A stretch of DNA of 64,000 nucleotides. It comes from Gammaproteobacteria bacterium (GTDB lineage Bacteria; Pseudomonadota; Gammaproteobacteria; JAABTG01). The position numbers were made by a program, and so were the translations under genes. The notes under the pieces are model-generated. The model saw only the letters and a program-made list of their open reading frames with translations. It was not told the origin of the DNA and did not search any database. Of the stretch, positions 52,771 through 62,504 are shown in pieces. Position 1 is the stretch's first letter. Every line of letters starts with the position of its first letter. Location of the stretch: assembly GCA_034522055.1 (NCBI GenBank), contig JAXHLS010000002.1, positions 3,491,549-3,555,548 on the forward strand, in the 5' to 3' direction.

Positions 52771-54052
52771 CTCAGGGATCCCCTCATTTTTAATCTCAAC
52801 AATGACTTGCAACTTGTTGATCTGAAGATCATTCTTGGAGTCCTCACAATCACCATGAGGACCGGCGATGAAAGCAGCACAGGCGCTTCGGCAGGATGAC
52901 ATCATCGAGTTCATTGATACGCTTTTCGACGGCGACTTGCACGCCAAGCGCGTGTTGTCGCTGGCGAACGCGGCCTGGGGGGTGCTGACCAGCGCTTCGC
53001 TGGCAGTGCATGCCATCGGTCAGGGTTTGGCGCATGCCCAGGGGACGCTGAGCAAGCATGGTGTGAAGCAGGTGGACCGGCTGCTGAGCAACCGCGGCAT
53101 CAAACTCGCTAGGTTCTTTGCGTGCTGGGTGCCCTATGTTATCGGCGCACGTACCAAGGTGGTGGTGGCGCTGGACTGGACGAGCTTTGCCAATGACGGG
53201 CACGAGACGCTGGTGCTGTCGATGCTGACCCGTCATGGTCGTGCCACACCGTTGCTGTGGCAGACGGTGGAGGCTGCCACCCTCAAGGGCCGGCAGACGG
53301 ATTACGAGGATGCGTTGCTGTGTCGGCTCTATGAGGTGCTGCCGGCGGGGGTGGCGGTGACGATCGTGGCCGATCGGGGCTTTGCGGACTGCAAGCTGTT
53401 GAAGCTGCTGAGCGAGGAGTTGGGTTTCGGCTATGTGGTGCGGTTGCGCAGCCAGTATTACATCACCAACGCCAAGGGCGAGCGGCGCAAGGCAGCGAAG
53501 TGGGTGGGTACCCATGGCCGGGCGCGCACGTTGCGCGATGCGACGCTGACCGACTCCCAAGCCCTGCCCGTGGCCACGGTCGTGTGTGTGCAGGCCAAGG
53601 ACATGAAGGAGCCGTGGTGCCTGGCTGCCAGTGACCGCGAGGCGAAGGCGAAGACGCTCATCGGTTACTACGCCAAGCGCTGGGGGATTGAGACGAGCTT
53701 CCGCGACATCAAGGATCTGCGCTTCGGCATGGGGATGTCCTCGCTGCGGATCGGTCGCCCGGAGCGCCGCGACCGGTTGTTGCTGATCAGTGCACTGGCC
53801 ATCGCCTTGCTGTCGCTGCTCGGTGCCGCGGGAGAGGCGTTGGGCTACGATCGCTGGCTGAAGGCAAATACCGTTAAGCGGCGTACCCACTCGCTGTTTC
53901 GCCAGGGACTGATGCTCTACGAACATATTCCGAATTGGCCTGAGGAGCGATTGCGCCCGTTATTCGAGAAGTTCACCGAACTCCTCCACGAGCAACGCGT
54001 GTTCCGCGATGCCTTCGGTATTATTTGAGTTAAAAATGAGGGGATGCCTAAG
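52771..54052 (+). mobile_element. IS4-family insertion sequence (1282 bp)
   Basis: The termini CTCAGGGATCCCCTCATTTT and, read inward from the right, CTTAGGCATCCCCTCATTTT are near-identical inverted repeats. CTCAATGAC at 52762-52770 and 54053-54061 is a 9-bp duplication. One transposase gene. The MITE at 28975-29108 has the same ends. Confidence 0.94.
52868..54028 (+). CDS. IS4-family transposase
   Basis: 386 aa. DDE motif residues are VVALDWTSFANDG (D), VTIVADRGFADCKL (D) and YAKRWGIETSFRDIKDLRFG, which is the YREK signature with the catalytic E. The full family length and intact ends suggest an active element. Its own start is close behind the left inverted repeat. Confidence 0.93.
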   Translation: MKAAQALRQDDIIEFIDTLFDGDLHAKRVLSLANAAWGVLTSASLAVHAIGQGLAHAQGTLSKHGVKQVDRLLSNRGIKLARFFACWVPYVIGARTKVVVALDWTSFANDGHETLVLSMLTRHGRATPLLWQTVEAATLKGRQTDYEDALLCRLYEVLPAGVAVTIVADRGFADCKLLKLLSEELGFGYVVRLRSQYYITNAKGERRKAAKWVGTHGRARTLRDATLTDSQALPVATVVCVQAKDMKEPWCLAASDREAKAKTLIGYYAKRWGIETSFRDIKDLRFGMGMSSLRIGRPERRDRLLLISALAIALLSLLGAAGEALGYDRWLKANTVKRRTHSLFRQGLMLYEHIPNWPEERLRPLFEKFTELLHEQRVFRDAFGII

Positions 54053-55130
54053 CTCAATGACCATCCGGATCATTTCGTGCAGGCTCATGATTTCTAGTTC
54101 GTCTGCGTCAAACGTCGCACCGCCGGAGAAAGATGCCGGCAGGTCCCATCTGATGTTTTCGATTCCGAGATGTTCGGCGATTTCTCCTTCGAGTGAGACC
54201 CGAACTTGACCATCGATGACGTAGATCTTGGGGTTCAGCGATTCCACGGCACCGTTGAAGGCGCGAAGAAACATCTCAGTATCCATTCGAGTCACTGACG
54301 AACGAACTTTGCGCTTGACGCTGACCCTGCAGTACGTGCAAATAATTGCCTGATCGTTTGGGTTAATGAAGGTCACGTCAATGACCTCATTGCCGTCGAT
54401 GCTTTCGACCTCGAATTTGGCTGGCGAAGGACTGCCGGCTATCGCGTGCAGCGTGTCGCGATCTAATTCCTGACCATCTCTCACCGATACAACAACCTCG
54501 ACTGGGAATGTCAGTTTCGGAGGAAGATCGGTTGGCGGAAGTGGGTCGAGTGGGTCGAATGGGTCGAATGGGTCGAATATTCCTCTGGGGTTCAGAATGT
54601 CTCGTCCACCAACAGGTCGTATTGCTGCTGCGCGCATGGAAGAGATGCCGGCATCATCGGTTATTGAACGTCTGTGCGCCACAAGATCAGGGGTAGTCCG
54701 AAAGGCTAGGCGCCTCGGAGCGTTCGTTGGACTGGGAGGAGTTTCGGTCGCAGCCAAAGTCGTCGCCGAAACCTCCGCAGGAGTAATCGCCCCGAACGGA
54801 TTCAATGGGGGGACAGCGGAGCGGGACGCGTTCAAGAGGTCGAGGTCGAACCACTCGTGTGCTCGGACCGCAATTTCAACCGATGACGGTGGTGTTGCTC
54901 TAAAAGATACTCGGCGGTGCTGGCCAGGTCGGAGCGTCAGGTCGTGCAGCGGCATGCCGTGCCCATTAGGGATAAAATTGAGGGCGTCTAGCTCGGGGAT
55001 TACCACCTTGTTGGGAAGGTCTCTTGCGCTGATGCCGAAATCGGTGATGGGGGATCGAGGCATGGATGGCTCCCTGTTCCGCGTCTGCGCCTTTCACTTA
55101 AGATTAGCATAGTCACGACTTTATTGACCG

Positions 55131-55750
55131 GTTGGCGGCCTTGGTACCGAAACCGCGGGTCAAGCTGACCCGTCAAGGGGTGTTTGCCCCGAACAGTCAA
55201 TACTGCGCGCGGGTGACACCAGCTAGGCGGGGCAGAGGAGGCGAACACGTCACGCCGGCGGAGGGGGAGCCTACGCCAGCCGAACGCCGCGCCTCGATGA
55301 CTTGGACGTAGCGCCTGAAGCGAGTCTTCGGGATAGATATTGCGACATGCCCGGCCTGTGGCGGGGCGGTGCGGATCATTGCCTGCATCGAGGGTCCCAA
55401 CGTCATTGAGAAGATCCTCACCCACCTGGAGGCGAAAGCGCCGTCACCCGAAGGCGCCAGGCGGCCGCCGTACCGAACGCCACCGCAACGGGGTTCTTCG
55501 ACAAGACGGGGTAACCCCACGAGGATTTCGTTTGGGCTGTGCCGTCAGCGGCGCGGCAACGGTCTCGCTTATCCAGAGGACCATCGGAAGGGGGAGAAGC
55601 GCGCCGGCGAGGCCGCCGTTGGAAGGTTTCGGGGCGCGAGACGCCGATCTGCACGTTGATGGTGCGAGCCGGAGCGGCCTGCCGACGGCAGGTACCGAGG
55701 CGATCAGGCAAGAGTACCCGCTACGAGCCACTGAAAAGGTGGTCTATACC
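55131..55750 (+). pseudogene. IS91-family transposase C-terminus with 3' end, copy C
   Basis: The translation starts LAALVPKPRVKLTRQGVFAP, continues NSQYCARVTPARRGRGGEHV, TPAERRASMTW, stop, RLKRVFGIDIATCPACGGAV, RIIACIEGPNVIEKILTHLE. A TAG within the TWxQRLKR block disables it. From about 55471 the sequence is the shared 3' terminal segment also seen at 38299 and 44144, ending near GGTGGTCTATACC. Confidence 0.75.
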
Positions 55751-56031
55751 GCCTATACCCGGCGAGGGCCGCCGGACAGGTGGGGCGATGGCGGGCGTAA
55801 GCCGCGCCGCCGTCCAGAAAATGCGGCTGGGATGGTGGCCGACTCGTCTGAACCATGGCCCCGCGTACCGGCCCCGGCGGCGGCGTGGAAGAGGAGCCTC
55901 CCTGTGTCCCGGGAGGCCCTCCGGCAGCGGGGGAGGATCCGCATCCGCCAGAGTGTCACCCGGAGTCCTTACACCAGAGGATCCTGAACGGGTTGCCGCT
56001 CTTACTCGGGGTCAGAGCATAGGGCGACCAT

Positions 56032-56151
56032 TAATGGGTGACCGAGAACTGGGCGAACTCGAGAAGCGACTTGGTCGACCTTTGCGCCCAGGCAAGCGGG
56101 GCCGGCCCCCTTCCGAGAAGAAGGACCCGAGGCAACAAAAAATCGTGTAAA
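56032..56151 (+). pseudogene. Possible transposase C-terminal remnant
   Basis: MGDRELGELEKRLGRPLRPG followed by KRGRPPSEKKD resembles the C-terminal end of REP-associated tyrosine transposases (GRRVRPGKRGRPRK-like). The rest of 55751-56360 has no recognisable gene. Confidence 0.35.
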
Positions 56152-56360
56152 TTGTAAGGTGTCACCGTAATGCCCAGGAAGAGACATTCGCGGCGCGTCA
56201 GCATCAACTATGACGGTGCTTTACGAGCCAACCTCAGCCAATGCGCGTTCTCCAGCGCGTTGTGAAACGAAAAAATGTGCGCTCGGTAGGCGTATCTGCA
56301 ATGATTTGCGACTATTCATAGAGCATCGCTCGACCGATAGAAACGGGGATTTTCACGATC

Positions 56361-57146
56361 ATGCATCCAGCGGATGAAGTCCTTGGTGGCCTTCAGGCAG
56401 TTTTCAAGTCACTTGATGACGTCTCGGGGTTCCTCGCCGTGCTGGTCGCGGTTGTCACATCCATTGCCGCGTTCAGACAACTAAGAGTTTGGAGGGAGGA
56501 AACGGCCGGGAAGACGAATTATCAGGTCGCACTTAACTATCGTCGCTCGCTATTTCAACTGCACGATGCAATCGTTGACCTGCGATATCCGGTAGTGAGG
56601 CCTAACGAGGTCAATAAGGATTGCGACGAAAAGCATGAGCCAACTCCGGAGCCAGGATCGTCGCAAGACGAGTGGGATGCCTACGGCGACAGGCAGTGTG
56701 TGAACGATCTTGAGAATGAGCTGAAGAGAAAGCGCTGGCTTATCAATTTGCGGTGGGCGGAGATGATGACTAAGTACCGCGTATTCCAGGACCAATTGCT
56801 GGAGGCACGAGTTCACGGGATCAGAGAAGATCGATTTTGCGTAGAATTAGACGTCTTTTTGAACAAGGTGAGTGGCATGTTCCGCCTTCGTTTCGCTGAG
56901 ATGCAAGACAACGTATGGGATGCACGAGAGGCGCTTAAGCCCGAAAAAGAAAAGCGCGTAACACCACCTCTCCGTATTGCTGACAGTGAAAGAGCATTGC
57001 TGCAACAAGTTGGCCGTTTACCTCCGGAAGAGTGGTCCACCGAAAAGTCCGAGATCCTGGACGTAGATCAACTTGAGATCGATCTGAAAGCTGAGATTGA
57101 CCGACTGGACGCGCCAGTCCGGCAGTACATGCTTGAGCATAGGTGA
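56361..57146 (+). CDS. Hypothetical membrane-anchored protein, 261 aa
   Basis: ATG 56361. One N-terminal membrane segment (FLAVLVAVVTSIAAFRQL, about 24-41) is followed by a charged helical cytoplasmic domain with many W, R and E residues (ENELKRKRWLINLRWAEMMTKYRVFQDQLLEARVHG). Codon use is AT-richer than the core. No family recognised. Stand-alone; possibly a defence or island gene by context only. Confidence 0.65.
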   Translation: MHPADEVLGGLQAVFKSLDDVSGFLAVLVAVVTSIAAFRQLRVWREETAGKTNYQVALNYRRSLFQLHDAIVDLRYPVVRPNEVNKDCDEKHEPTPEPGSSQDEWDAYGDRQCVNDLENELKRKRWLINLRWAEMMTKYRVFQDQLLEARVHGIREDRFCVELDVFLNKVSGMFRLRFAEMQDNVWDAREALKPEKEKRVTPPLRIADSERALLQQVGRLPPEEWSTEKSEILDVDQLEIDLKAEIDRLDAPVRQYMLEHR

Positions 57147-57618
57147 CGCTTGTTACTGGTGGTCTTTTCAGTGTTGGGAAACGCCGCTGCTGCTGGTGCC
57201 GGTTCCAAAAGTTCGGCGGTCTCCATCAACACATTCTAAAGGACTGCTCGGGGTCGAAAGCGGACATACTCATCCTGAGACGAGGGGCTCGGAAATAGAA
57301 AAAGCGCGCCAATCCAGGAATTCGGGTCCTGGAGGGCTCGAACCACTGTAAAGAAATCCGACAGTTTCGCTTTTAGAAAAAGCGAACTCTTTGCTCCAGG
57401 TTAAGCCATTTCCTTGACAGCGGGAGGTAGAGTGAGTACTTGTAAGGCAGGGCATTATCTTGGAAACGGGTAAGCATTTAGGGGGCCAGCGGGTGGGCAC
57501 GGAAGCGCAGGTAAGTACCGCACAGCTACACGAAGGTCCGCGATGCCCTCACGCGGACGCGACTTCTGCTGAAGGAAGGGGCCCTGGGTAGACGCAAAGG
57601 AAAAAAGGGAAATTGACT
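57147..57618. other. Intergenic with dispersed short hairpins
   Basis: GGGCTCGGAAATAGAAAAAG (57284-57303) recalls 38107-38130. GTTTCGCTTTTAGAAAAAGC (57364-57383) belongs to the TTTCGC...GCGAA hairpin group. No gene recognised. Confidence 0.45.
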
Positions 57619-58008
57619 ATGAAGAATCTTGATGCTTTGGCAGTAGGCGTGATGGTGGCCGGGTTCACATGGTTCCACGGGGTGGCGTTGGCAGATGAGC
57701 CCGGAACCCATGGGCCGGGCGGAACACCCGAGTCGCGAGTAGAATTGGTTGAGTCCGTCCGGCCAGATGATGAGGCCTGGCAGCGAAAGATGCTTTTTGA
57801 GCCATCCGAAGAAGTCCGCAGGATGGAAGAGCGGGGGCGTGTAATGATCTACTCGGGTCTTCGGGAAACAGACGTTGATGCGGCTATGGAAGGTCAGTTC
57901 GACCGCATCGAGCGCATGATGTTTATCCGTACTATCAAGACCGATAAATTAGGAACCCCGCTCATGGACGAATTGGGCAACCAGGTGGTCAATGACGAGG
58001 ACTGCTAG
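57619..58008 (+). CDS. Exported hypothetical protein, 129 aa
   Basis: ATG 57619, AAGGGA 9 bases upstream. The signal peptide MKNLDALAVGVMVAGFTWFH ends GVALA and is followed by a soluble acidic domain (SVRPDDEAWQRKMLFEPSEEVRRMEERGRVMIYSGL, FDRIERMMFIRTIKT). No cysteine except the penultimate residue. Family not recognised. Confidence 0.65.
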   Translation: MKNLDALAVGVMVAGFTWFHGVALADEPGTHGPGGTPESRVELVESVRPDDEAWQRKMLFEPSEEVRRMEERGRVMIYSGLRETDVDAAMEGQFDRIERMMFIRTIKTDKLGTPLMDELGNQVVNDEDC

Positions 58009-58150
58009 TGTCCTGCCCCGTAACAATGTTCAAGAATTTGGAGAGAACGCTACATGCCCTGGTGCGGGGCCGTGAGAATTGAAAGTTTGTTGTGGGACGG
58101 GACATTAGTATCCTGTCCCGCCACACCAAATCAACTCCCGGTGAGTTTGT

Positions 58151-58290
58151 CACGAGGTGTTTGCACCCAACAGCACAGACCGTGCGCGAGTGACCCTAGC
58201 CAAGCGAGGCCGGGGCGGTCAGAGCGCAATGTAGGATTAATGAGGAGCCCACGCCAGCTGAATGTCGCGCCGCGATGACCTCGGTGAGGC
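58151..58290 (+). pseudogene. IS91-family transposase relic
   Basis: HEVFAPNSTDRARVTLAKRGRG is readable, then stops and shifts, with TPAE-like and RRDDL-like echoes of the same C-terminal region seen at 4741 and 55190. Before it, TAGTGTCCTGCCCCGTAAC (58007-58025) is imperfectly repeated at 58107-58124. Confidence 0.6.
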
Positions 58291-58413
58291 TTCCGGTTCC
58301 GCAAATAAGAAGAAGCGAGCGCGTTCAGGAACGGTGTTCCCGACAGCGGAGCTTCAGCATTTACTTATTCAAGGATTATCTTTATGAGTGCATCTCTACA
58401 GGAGGACGCACTC

Positions 58414-59028
58414 ATGCAGACCACATCGACCCCTTGGAACAAGGGCCGCCTCGTCGGCCCGAAGGCCCCCCTCAAGCACTACCAGATTTGGCGTATTCGC
58501 CGGTGTCTCGAACGCAACTTCGCGAGACGTGATCTCGCGCTGTTCTCCTTGGCGCTGGACTCTATGCTGCGATCCTCCGACTTGCTCGCCCTCAGGGTGG
58601 GGGACGTGATGGATGAAGCATGGCACGTGAGGACGGCCCTCGTCATTCGGCAGCGTAAGACGGGGCACATCGCCCAGGTAGAAGTTGGCCCCTATACGAG
58701 GGCGGCCCTGGAGGCCTGGGTGGCCTTCAGCGCAAAATCCGCCTCGGACTTCCTCTTCACGGGTAGGAACGACAACCACGGTCCGCCCATTGGCACCGCG
58801 CAGTATCGGAAGCGCGTCAAGGCCTGGGTCGCATCCATCGGCCTGAACCCCGATGCGTACAGTACTCATAGCCTCCGGCGAACACTTGCCGCCCGGGTGT
58901 ACCAGGAGACCAAGAACATCGAGGTCGTTCGCAACTTGCTAGGCCAGAACTCAGTCTCGTCAACGTCTCACTATCTCGATATCGGCGGGACCGAGTCACT
59001 GGCGGTTGCAAGGCATTACCGCATCTGA
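58414..59028 (+). CDS. Tyrosine recombinase, short catalytic type
   Basis: 204 aa from ATG 58414 (an in-frame ATG at 58384 has AGGATTATCTT upstream and is also possible, 214 aa). LFSLALDSMLRSSDLLALRVGDV carries the first Arg, STHSLRRTLAARVYQ the HxxR, and LLGQNSVSSTSHYLDIG the final Tyr, with Gln where His is usual. It has almost no N-terminal SAM-like domain. Such small integrases are common on phages and islands. Confidence 0.85.
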   Translation: MQTTSTPWNKGRLVGPKAPLKHYQIWRIRRCLERNFARRDLALFSLALDSMLRSSDLLALRVGDVMDEAWHVRTALVIRQRKTGHIAQVEVGPYTRAALEAWVAFSAKSASDFLFTGRNDNHGPPIGTAQYRKRVKAWVASIGLNPDAYSTHSLRRTLAARVYQETKNIEVVRNLLGQNSVSSTSHYLDIGGTESLAVARHYRI

Positions 59029-59509
59029 GGCGGCCGCAGCTTTCCGGGGCAGCGGCTCCTTGCCTGTCGCCGCATAGAAGGCGTGCGCCCCGGTTGGCTG
59101 TGCGAATACTCAAGGCCGGATGCTACGCTATATGAATGTGCACTCGCTACATCACCCCGGACCAGCGTGCTATCGAGGGCTACGTGGGCCACGTGCCCCC
59201 ATGGTGGCAACAGAGCTATGATGTCCGCATCACGAGCCTGGTGCCGGTGGCGCGAGGCACCGCGGACGGTGAGCGAGCACTGGAGCAGATGTACTGGACC
59301 CTGCTCCCGCCCAAGTCCGACAAGAAAGCCTGGCGCATGCCCACTTGGAATCTCCGCGGCGAGCGCCTCGAGGAGAGCCGGATGTACGCCGCGCCCTTCA
59401 AGTCGAGGCGCTGTGTGCTGCCGGCCGCCGGCTTTTACGAGTGGCCTGAGGTCAGCGGCGAGAAGCAGCGGCACTGCATCCGCCCGGCGGACGGGGGCAT
59501 GTTTCTTTT

Positions 59510-61214
59510 GGGTGCGGCTCTTTTAGAACGACTCATTCCGCCCAAACCATGGCTTGTGTTTCCGGCCCGTGGAAGCGCTGAAGGTGGTTTCTTTTCCACT
59601 CCTGCTTCTTGTGGAATGCCTGATACCTATCCCAGTCGCCACTGGCGCGGATCGCACGAAGCCGAAGGATGCCCTCCGCGGTTTTTAGCGACCAACGCGC
59701 CCCCGTTATTTCGAACCGATCAGCAATCAGATGGCGGCACGCGCCTTCGATCACGCCGGTTGCTATCGGGTAACCCTGTTGCATGAACTGGTCGTAACGC
59801 AACATCGCAGTATGGTTGGTCAAGTAATTCGCCACTGTCGCGATGACCTCTTGCTTCTTCGCTGACAGCGCGCAGCGCTTGGCCTTGATCCTTATCCCGG
59901 CCGCCACTGGGCCGGAACGTCCTTCAAGGATGGCTTGCGCCTTCTCCAACACCCAGTGCTCGGCCGCCTGCGCCTGCTCCTTATCTTTGCTGTCAAAGAA
60001 GCACCAGGTCGCGCGCCACAGGTATTCCAGGACATGGATGAAGTCCAGGATCAGCGGGACCTTAATGGCGTGTCGCTTGAACACCCGCTTGATTACCTTG
60101 ATTTGGTCCTTGTGCCCGTCAACCAGCATCACCCAAGGCCGCTCGCGTTTCGGATCCCGGCGCAGGGATTCCTCCACAATTTGCTCCGTGACCCGCTCCA
60201 TGTCTGCTTCGATCGAGGCCCATACTCGCTTGTTCTGCGCCTTCGGCGCGTCCTTGCGTGAAGGCTTACCGTCCTCCCCCTGTCTCCCTATCACGTCCAC
60301 CGCTGAGCGAACGTGGGGCGCCACATCATAGACCGTGGCTACCGTCGCCATGCGCTTGCGGTTGCGTTTCTCCCCGTGCTCAGACGCGTACACAGCGTAT
60401 GGTGCTCCTGCTGTGCCGCTTTGCGTGTGGCCTCGCGCAGATCCTCATGACGTAGCGCGATCCCCTTGCCATCCTGGCTCATCACCAGCACGGTGCCCGG
60501 CAACTGTACCGGCGTGATGGCGCGCTGGGCGTAGAATGCCTCGAAATCCGTGCTCACCTCCGACACCAGCTCTTGTGCCTGACGCTTCGGTATCTTGCCC
60601 TCTATCAAAGTGGACAGTCCTTCAAGCGAGGCATCGAATGCGTTCTGACACACGGCCAGACTGATACATGCCCTCAGACCGTAGGTGTACTTCCTCTTCG
60701 GCATATTGAGGGCTTCATCCAGCGGAAAAAGACACTCACCCTGGGGGTGGCTGTAACCCTTTCTGCGATAGATGACTTCGCCAAACATACTCTCTATCTG
60801 GCGCTCGCAGCCTTCCCGGTAATAGGTGCGCACGACGTTGTCATGGCCCGTCACGGCTTCCCGCTTCACCTCTTCATTCGAGCGCACATCAAGCCCCGCC
60901 TGATACAGCAGCCGGCACAGCTCCTGCCCTTCCTGGTGGATCATGCTTTCCAGTTCGTCATGGCGCTGATTGGACGCTTCAGGCGACCGCAAACGGCTGA
61001 TCACTCGCTCTAGCTGATCCCTCGTTGCGGTGAATTCATCGAATGTGGTCGGCTCGACTTTCGTATATGCTTTTTGCACAGGGTGTCTCCAATGGGGGGG
61101 GAGTTGGCCTCAAACTGCTTGTCTCCCCGTTGGTTACACCCTGTATTTTCTCCATGAAATATGCAACTACTTGTTTCTATTGGCCGATCAACTCGTTCTA
61201 TAAGATCTGCACCC
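59510..61214 (-). mobile_element. ISKra4-family insertion sequence (1705 bp)
   Basis: The left end GGGTGCGGCTCTTTTAGAAC and the right end read inward GGGTGCAGATCTTATAGAAC form an inverted repeat. GTTTCTTTT at 59501-59509 and 61215-61223 is a 9-bp target duplication. The transposase gene is on the reverse strand in two overlapping frames. Confidence 0.93.
59533..61079 (-). CDS. ISKra4-family transposase in two overlapping frames
   Basis: Frame 1 (61079-60339) begins MQKAYTKVEPTTFDEFTATR and contains VLVMSQDGKG (first Asp). Frame 2 (60393-59533) contains PWVMLVDGHKDQ (second Asp) and GYPIATGVIEGACRHLIADR (Glu). Reading past the overlap requires a -1 shift near 60385 at GGGGAGAAAC, giving about 515 aa. 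This could be programmed frameshifting or a recent mutation. Confidence 0.85.
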
Positions 61215-61676
61215 GTTTCTTTTCGCCGGCCTCTGGAACCCCTGGACGTCGAAGGACGGGACGAATGAAGGGGCCACGGTGGGGATCATCACAACCGACG
61301 CCAACCAGTTCATGAGGCCGCTCCACAACACCGGCAAGAACCCCTACCGCATGCCAGTCATTCTCAACCCGCAGCTGGGGGACACCTGGATGTTCGGCGA
61401 GGTCGACGAGGCCCGTGAGCTTGTCAGGCCCTGTCCCGACGACTGGCTACAGGCCTACCCGGTCCCGCGCAACCTGGGGAACGTGCCCGCCCAGATGGAG
61501 CCTACTGGAGACCTAATTCGCTCGGGGGAAGAAGCTTAGGAAGTGGGCTCCTAAATGCCAACGCTTCTTCTATTAGCGAAAGCTCAACCCGCGCTAAGGC
61601 CCTCGTGGCGCGCCATTCGGCTGGCGTCGATGACTCCGGAAAGGGAGTTCTGACATGCTGACACTAGGGGGCACGT

Positions 61677-62215
61677 CAGGTTGACCCGCGGTTTCGGCAC
61701 CAAGGCTGCCAGCCGGGCAATGAAGTCTAGTGGCTCGAAGATGACGTGCGTGGTGCCGTCTCGGTACGGCGTCTTCAACTTGTACCGGACGTTGCCGTTC
61801 GGCGTCAGCGACAGGCGCTTTTCCGAGATGGCCGGCCGGCTGATGTAGCGACACAGCCGCTCGAGCTTCTGCCGTTGATCCGCCCGCGCCGCCACACCGG
61901 CGTGCAGGGGGAACCCCCCCCCACCTTGCCGATCCCGGCATCGAAGGGCTCGTCACACGCCGGCAGCGTCTGTATCGTGAACACCTTGCGACCCTGCTGT
62001 GGCCCACCGGCGATGCGGTAGGTGATCGACGAACCCAGGAACTGTTCCATCGGACGGGATTCGAGCACGTCGCCAGCAAAGTAGCTGTTCTCCGCATCGC
62101 GTTCCAACAAGCCTTGGCGCTCGAAGTAGCGGCCGATGCGCCGCGCCAGGGTCTGGGTAAGCCCGGCCAACTCGGTGCTGATCGGGGCCCTCACCCAGCG
62201 GAAGCGCAGCGAGCC
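61677..62215 (-). pseudogene. IS91-family transposase, central fragment, frameshifted
   Basis: Reverse translation gives RFRWVRAPISTELAGLTQTL, ITYRIAGGPQQGRKVFTIQT, then across a C-run at about 61913-61920 (frame change) FSLHAGVAARADQRQKLERL, CRYISRPAISEKRLSLTPNG, TPYRDGTTHVIFEPLDFIAR, LAALVPKPRVNLT. It stops exactly at the VNLT block where the relic at 4525 resumes. Both ends are cut off. The gap 61540-61676 contains a TTTCGC-type hairpin only. Confidence 0.8.
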
Positions 62216-62229
62216 GTCGGGACGCTCGA

Positions 62230-62383
62230 TGTACACGCCGGCATCGCCACCGAGCAGTTCCACCCGAACCGCATCACCTGGGTGGTGATCGGCGACTGGA
62301 CGGAGATCGCCAGCGCGGTAGAGGCGCTGGAACTGGGCGAGGTACGGCGCATCGACGCCGAAGGAAACCCGGTGGTGCACTGA
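62230..62383 (+). pseudogene. M16-family metallopeptidase, C-terminal fragment
   Basis: Plus-strand translation VHAGIATEQFHPNRITWVVI, GDWTEIASAVEALELGEVRR, IDAEGNPV then stop matches the very end of insulinase-like (M16) peptidases. Upstream the IS91 fragment replaces the rest. It is thus the scar of a chromosomal gene. Confidence 0.65.
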
Positions 62384-62504
62384 CAGCTCCGCCGCGCCAT
62401 GGCGTGAGCCGGGTCCTGGAGGGCAGCCGCACCACCCTGGGCGTGGCCTTCCACGACGCACACTTAAAGTCTACAACGCACCGGCCGCTGGTGGGTCGGT
62501 GGCA

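Larger units (their letters stand above)
51961..55063 (-). pseudogene. Unrecognised 603-aa protein gene, split by an IS4 element
   Basis: The frame from ATG 55063 runs to 54053 (MPRSPITDFGISARDLPNKV to MRMVIE) and resumes at 52761 (LFQSRIAKRMLQ to RRASLR) ending 51961. Excising 52762-54052 rejoins 604 codons exactly. A run of FDPFDPFDPLDPLPPTDLPP lies near residues 164-183. CTYCRVSVKRK is the only CxxC. No signal peptide or membrane helix is seen and I do not recognise a family. It is AT-richer than the flanking DNA, pointing to transfer. Confidence 0.75.
59136..61539 (+). pseudogene. SRAP/YedK-type DNA-protein crosslink repair gene, split by an ISKra4 element
   Basis: MCTRYITPDQRAIEGYVGHV places the catalytic Cys2 right after Met. 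RMPTWNLRGERLEES and RRCVLPAAGFYEWPE are the next SRAP blocks (59136-59509). The frame continues after the insertion at 61224 as FAGLWNPWTS, EGATVGIITTDANQFMRPLH and PYRMPVIL. Without the element and one GTTTCTTTT copy the protein is 229 aa. SRAP proteins crosslink to abasic sites in single-stranded DNA. Confidence 0.92.

Noticed and set aside
55539-56150. 203-codon frame across the IS91 right end
   Set aside because: It begins inside the repeated IS91 terminal segment, where the other copies have stops; only its last about 38 codons resemble a known protein end.
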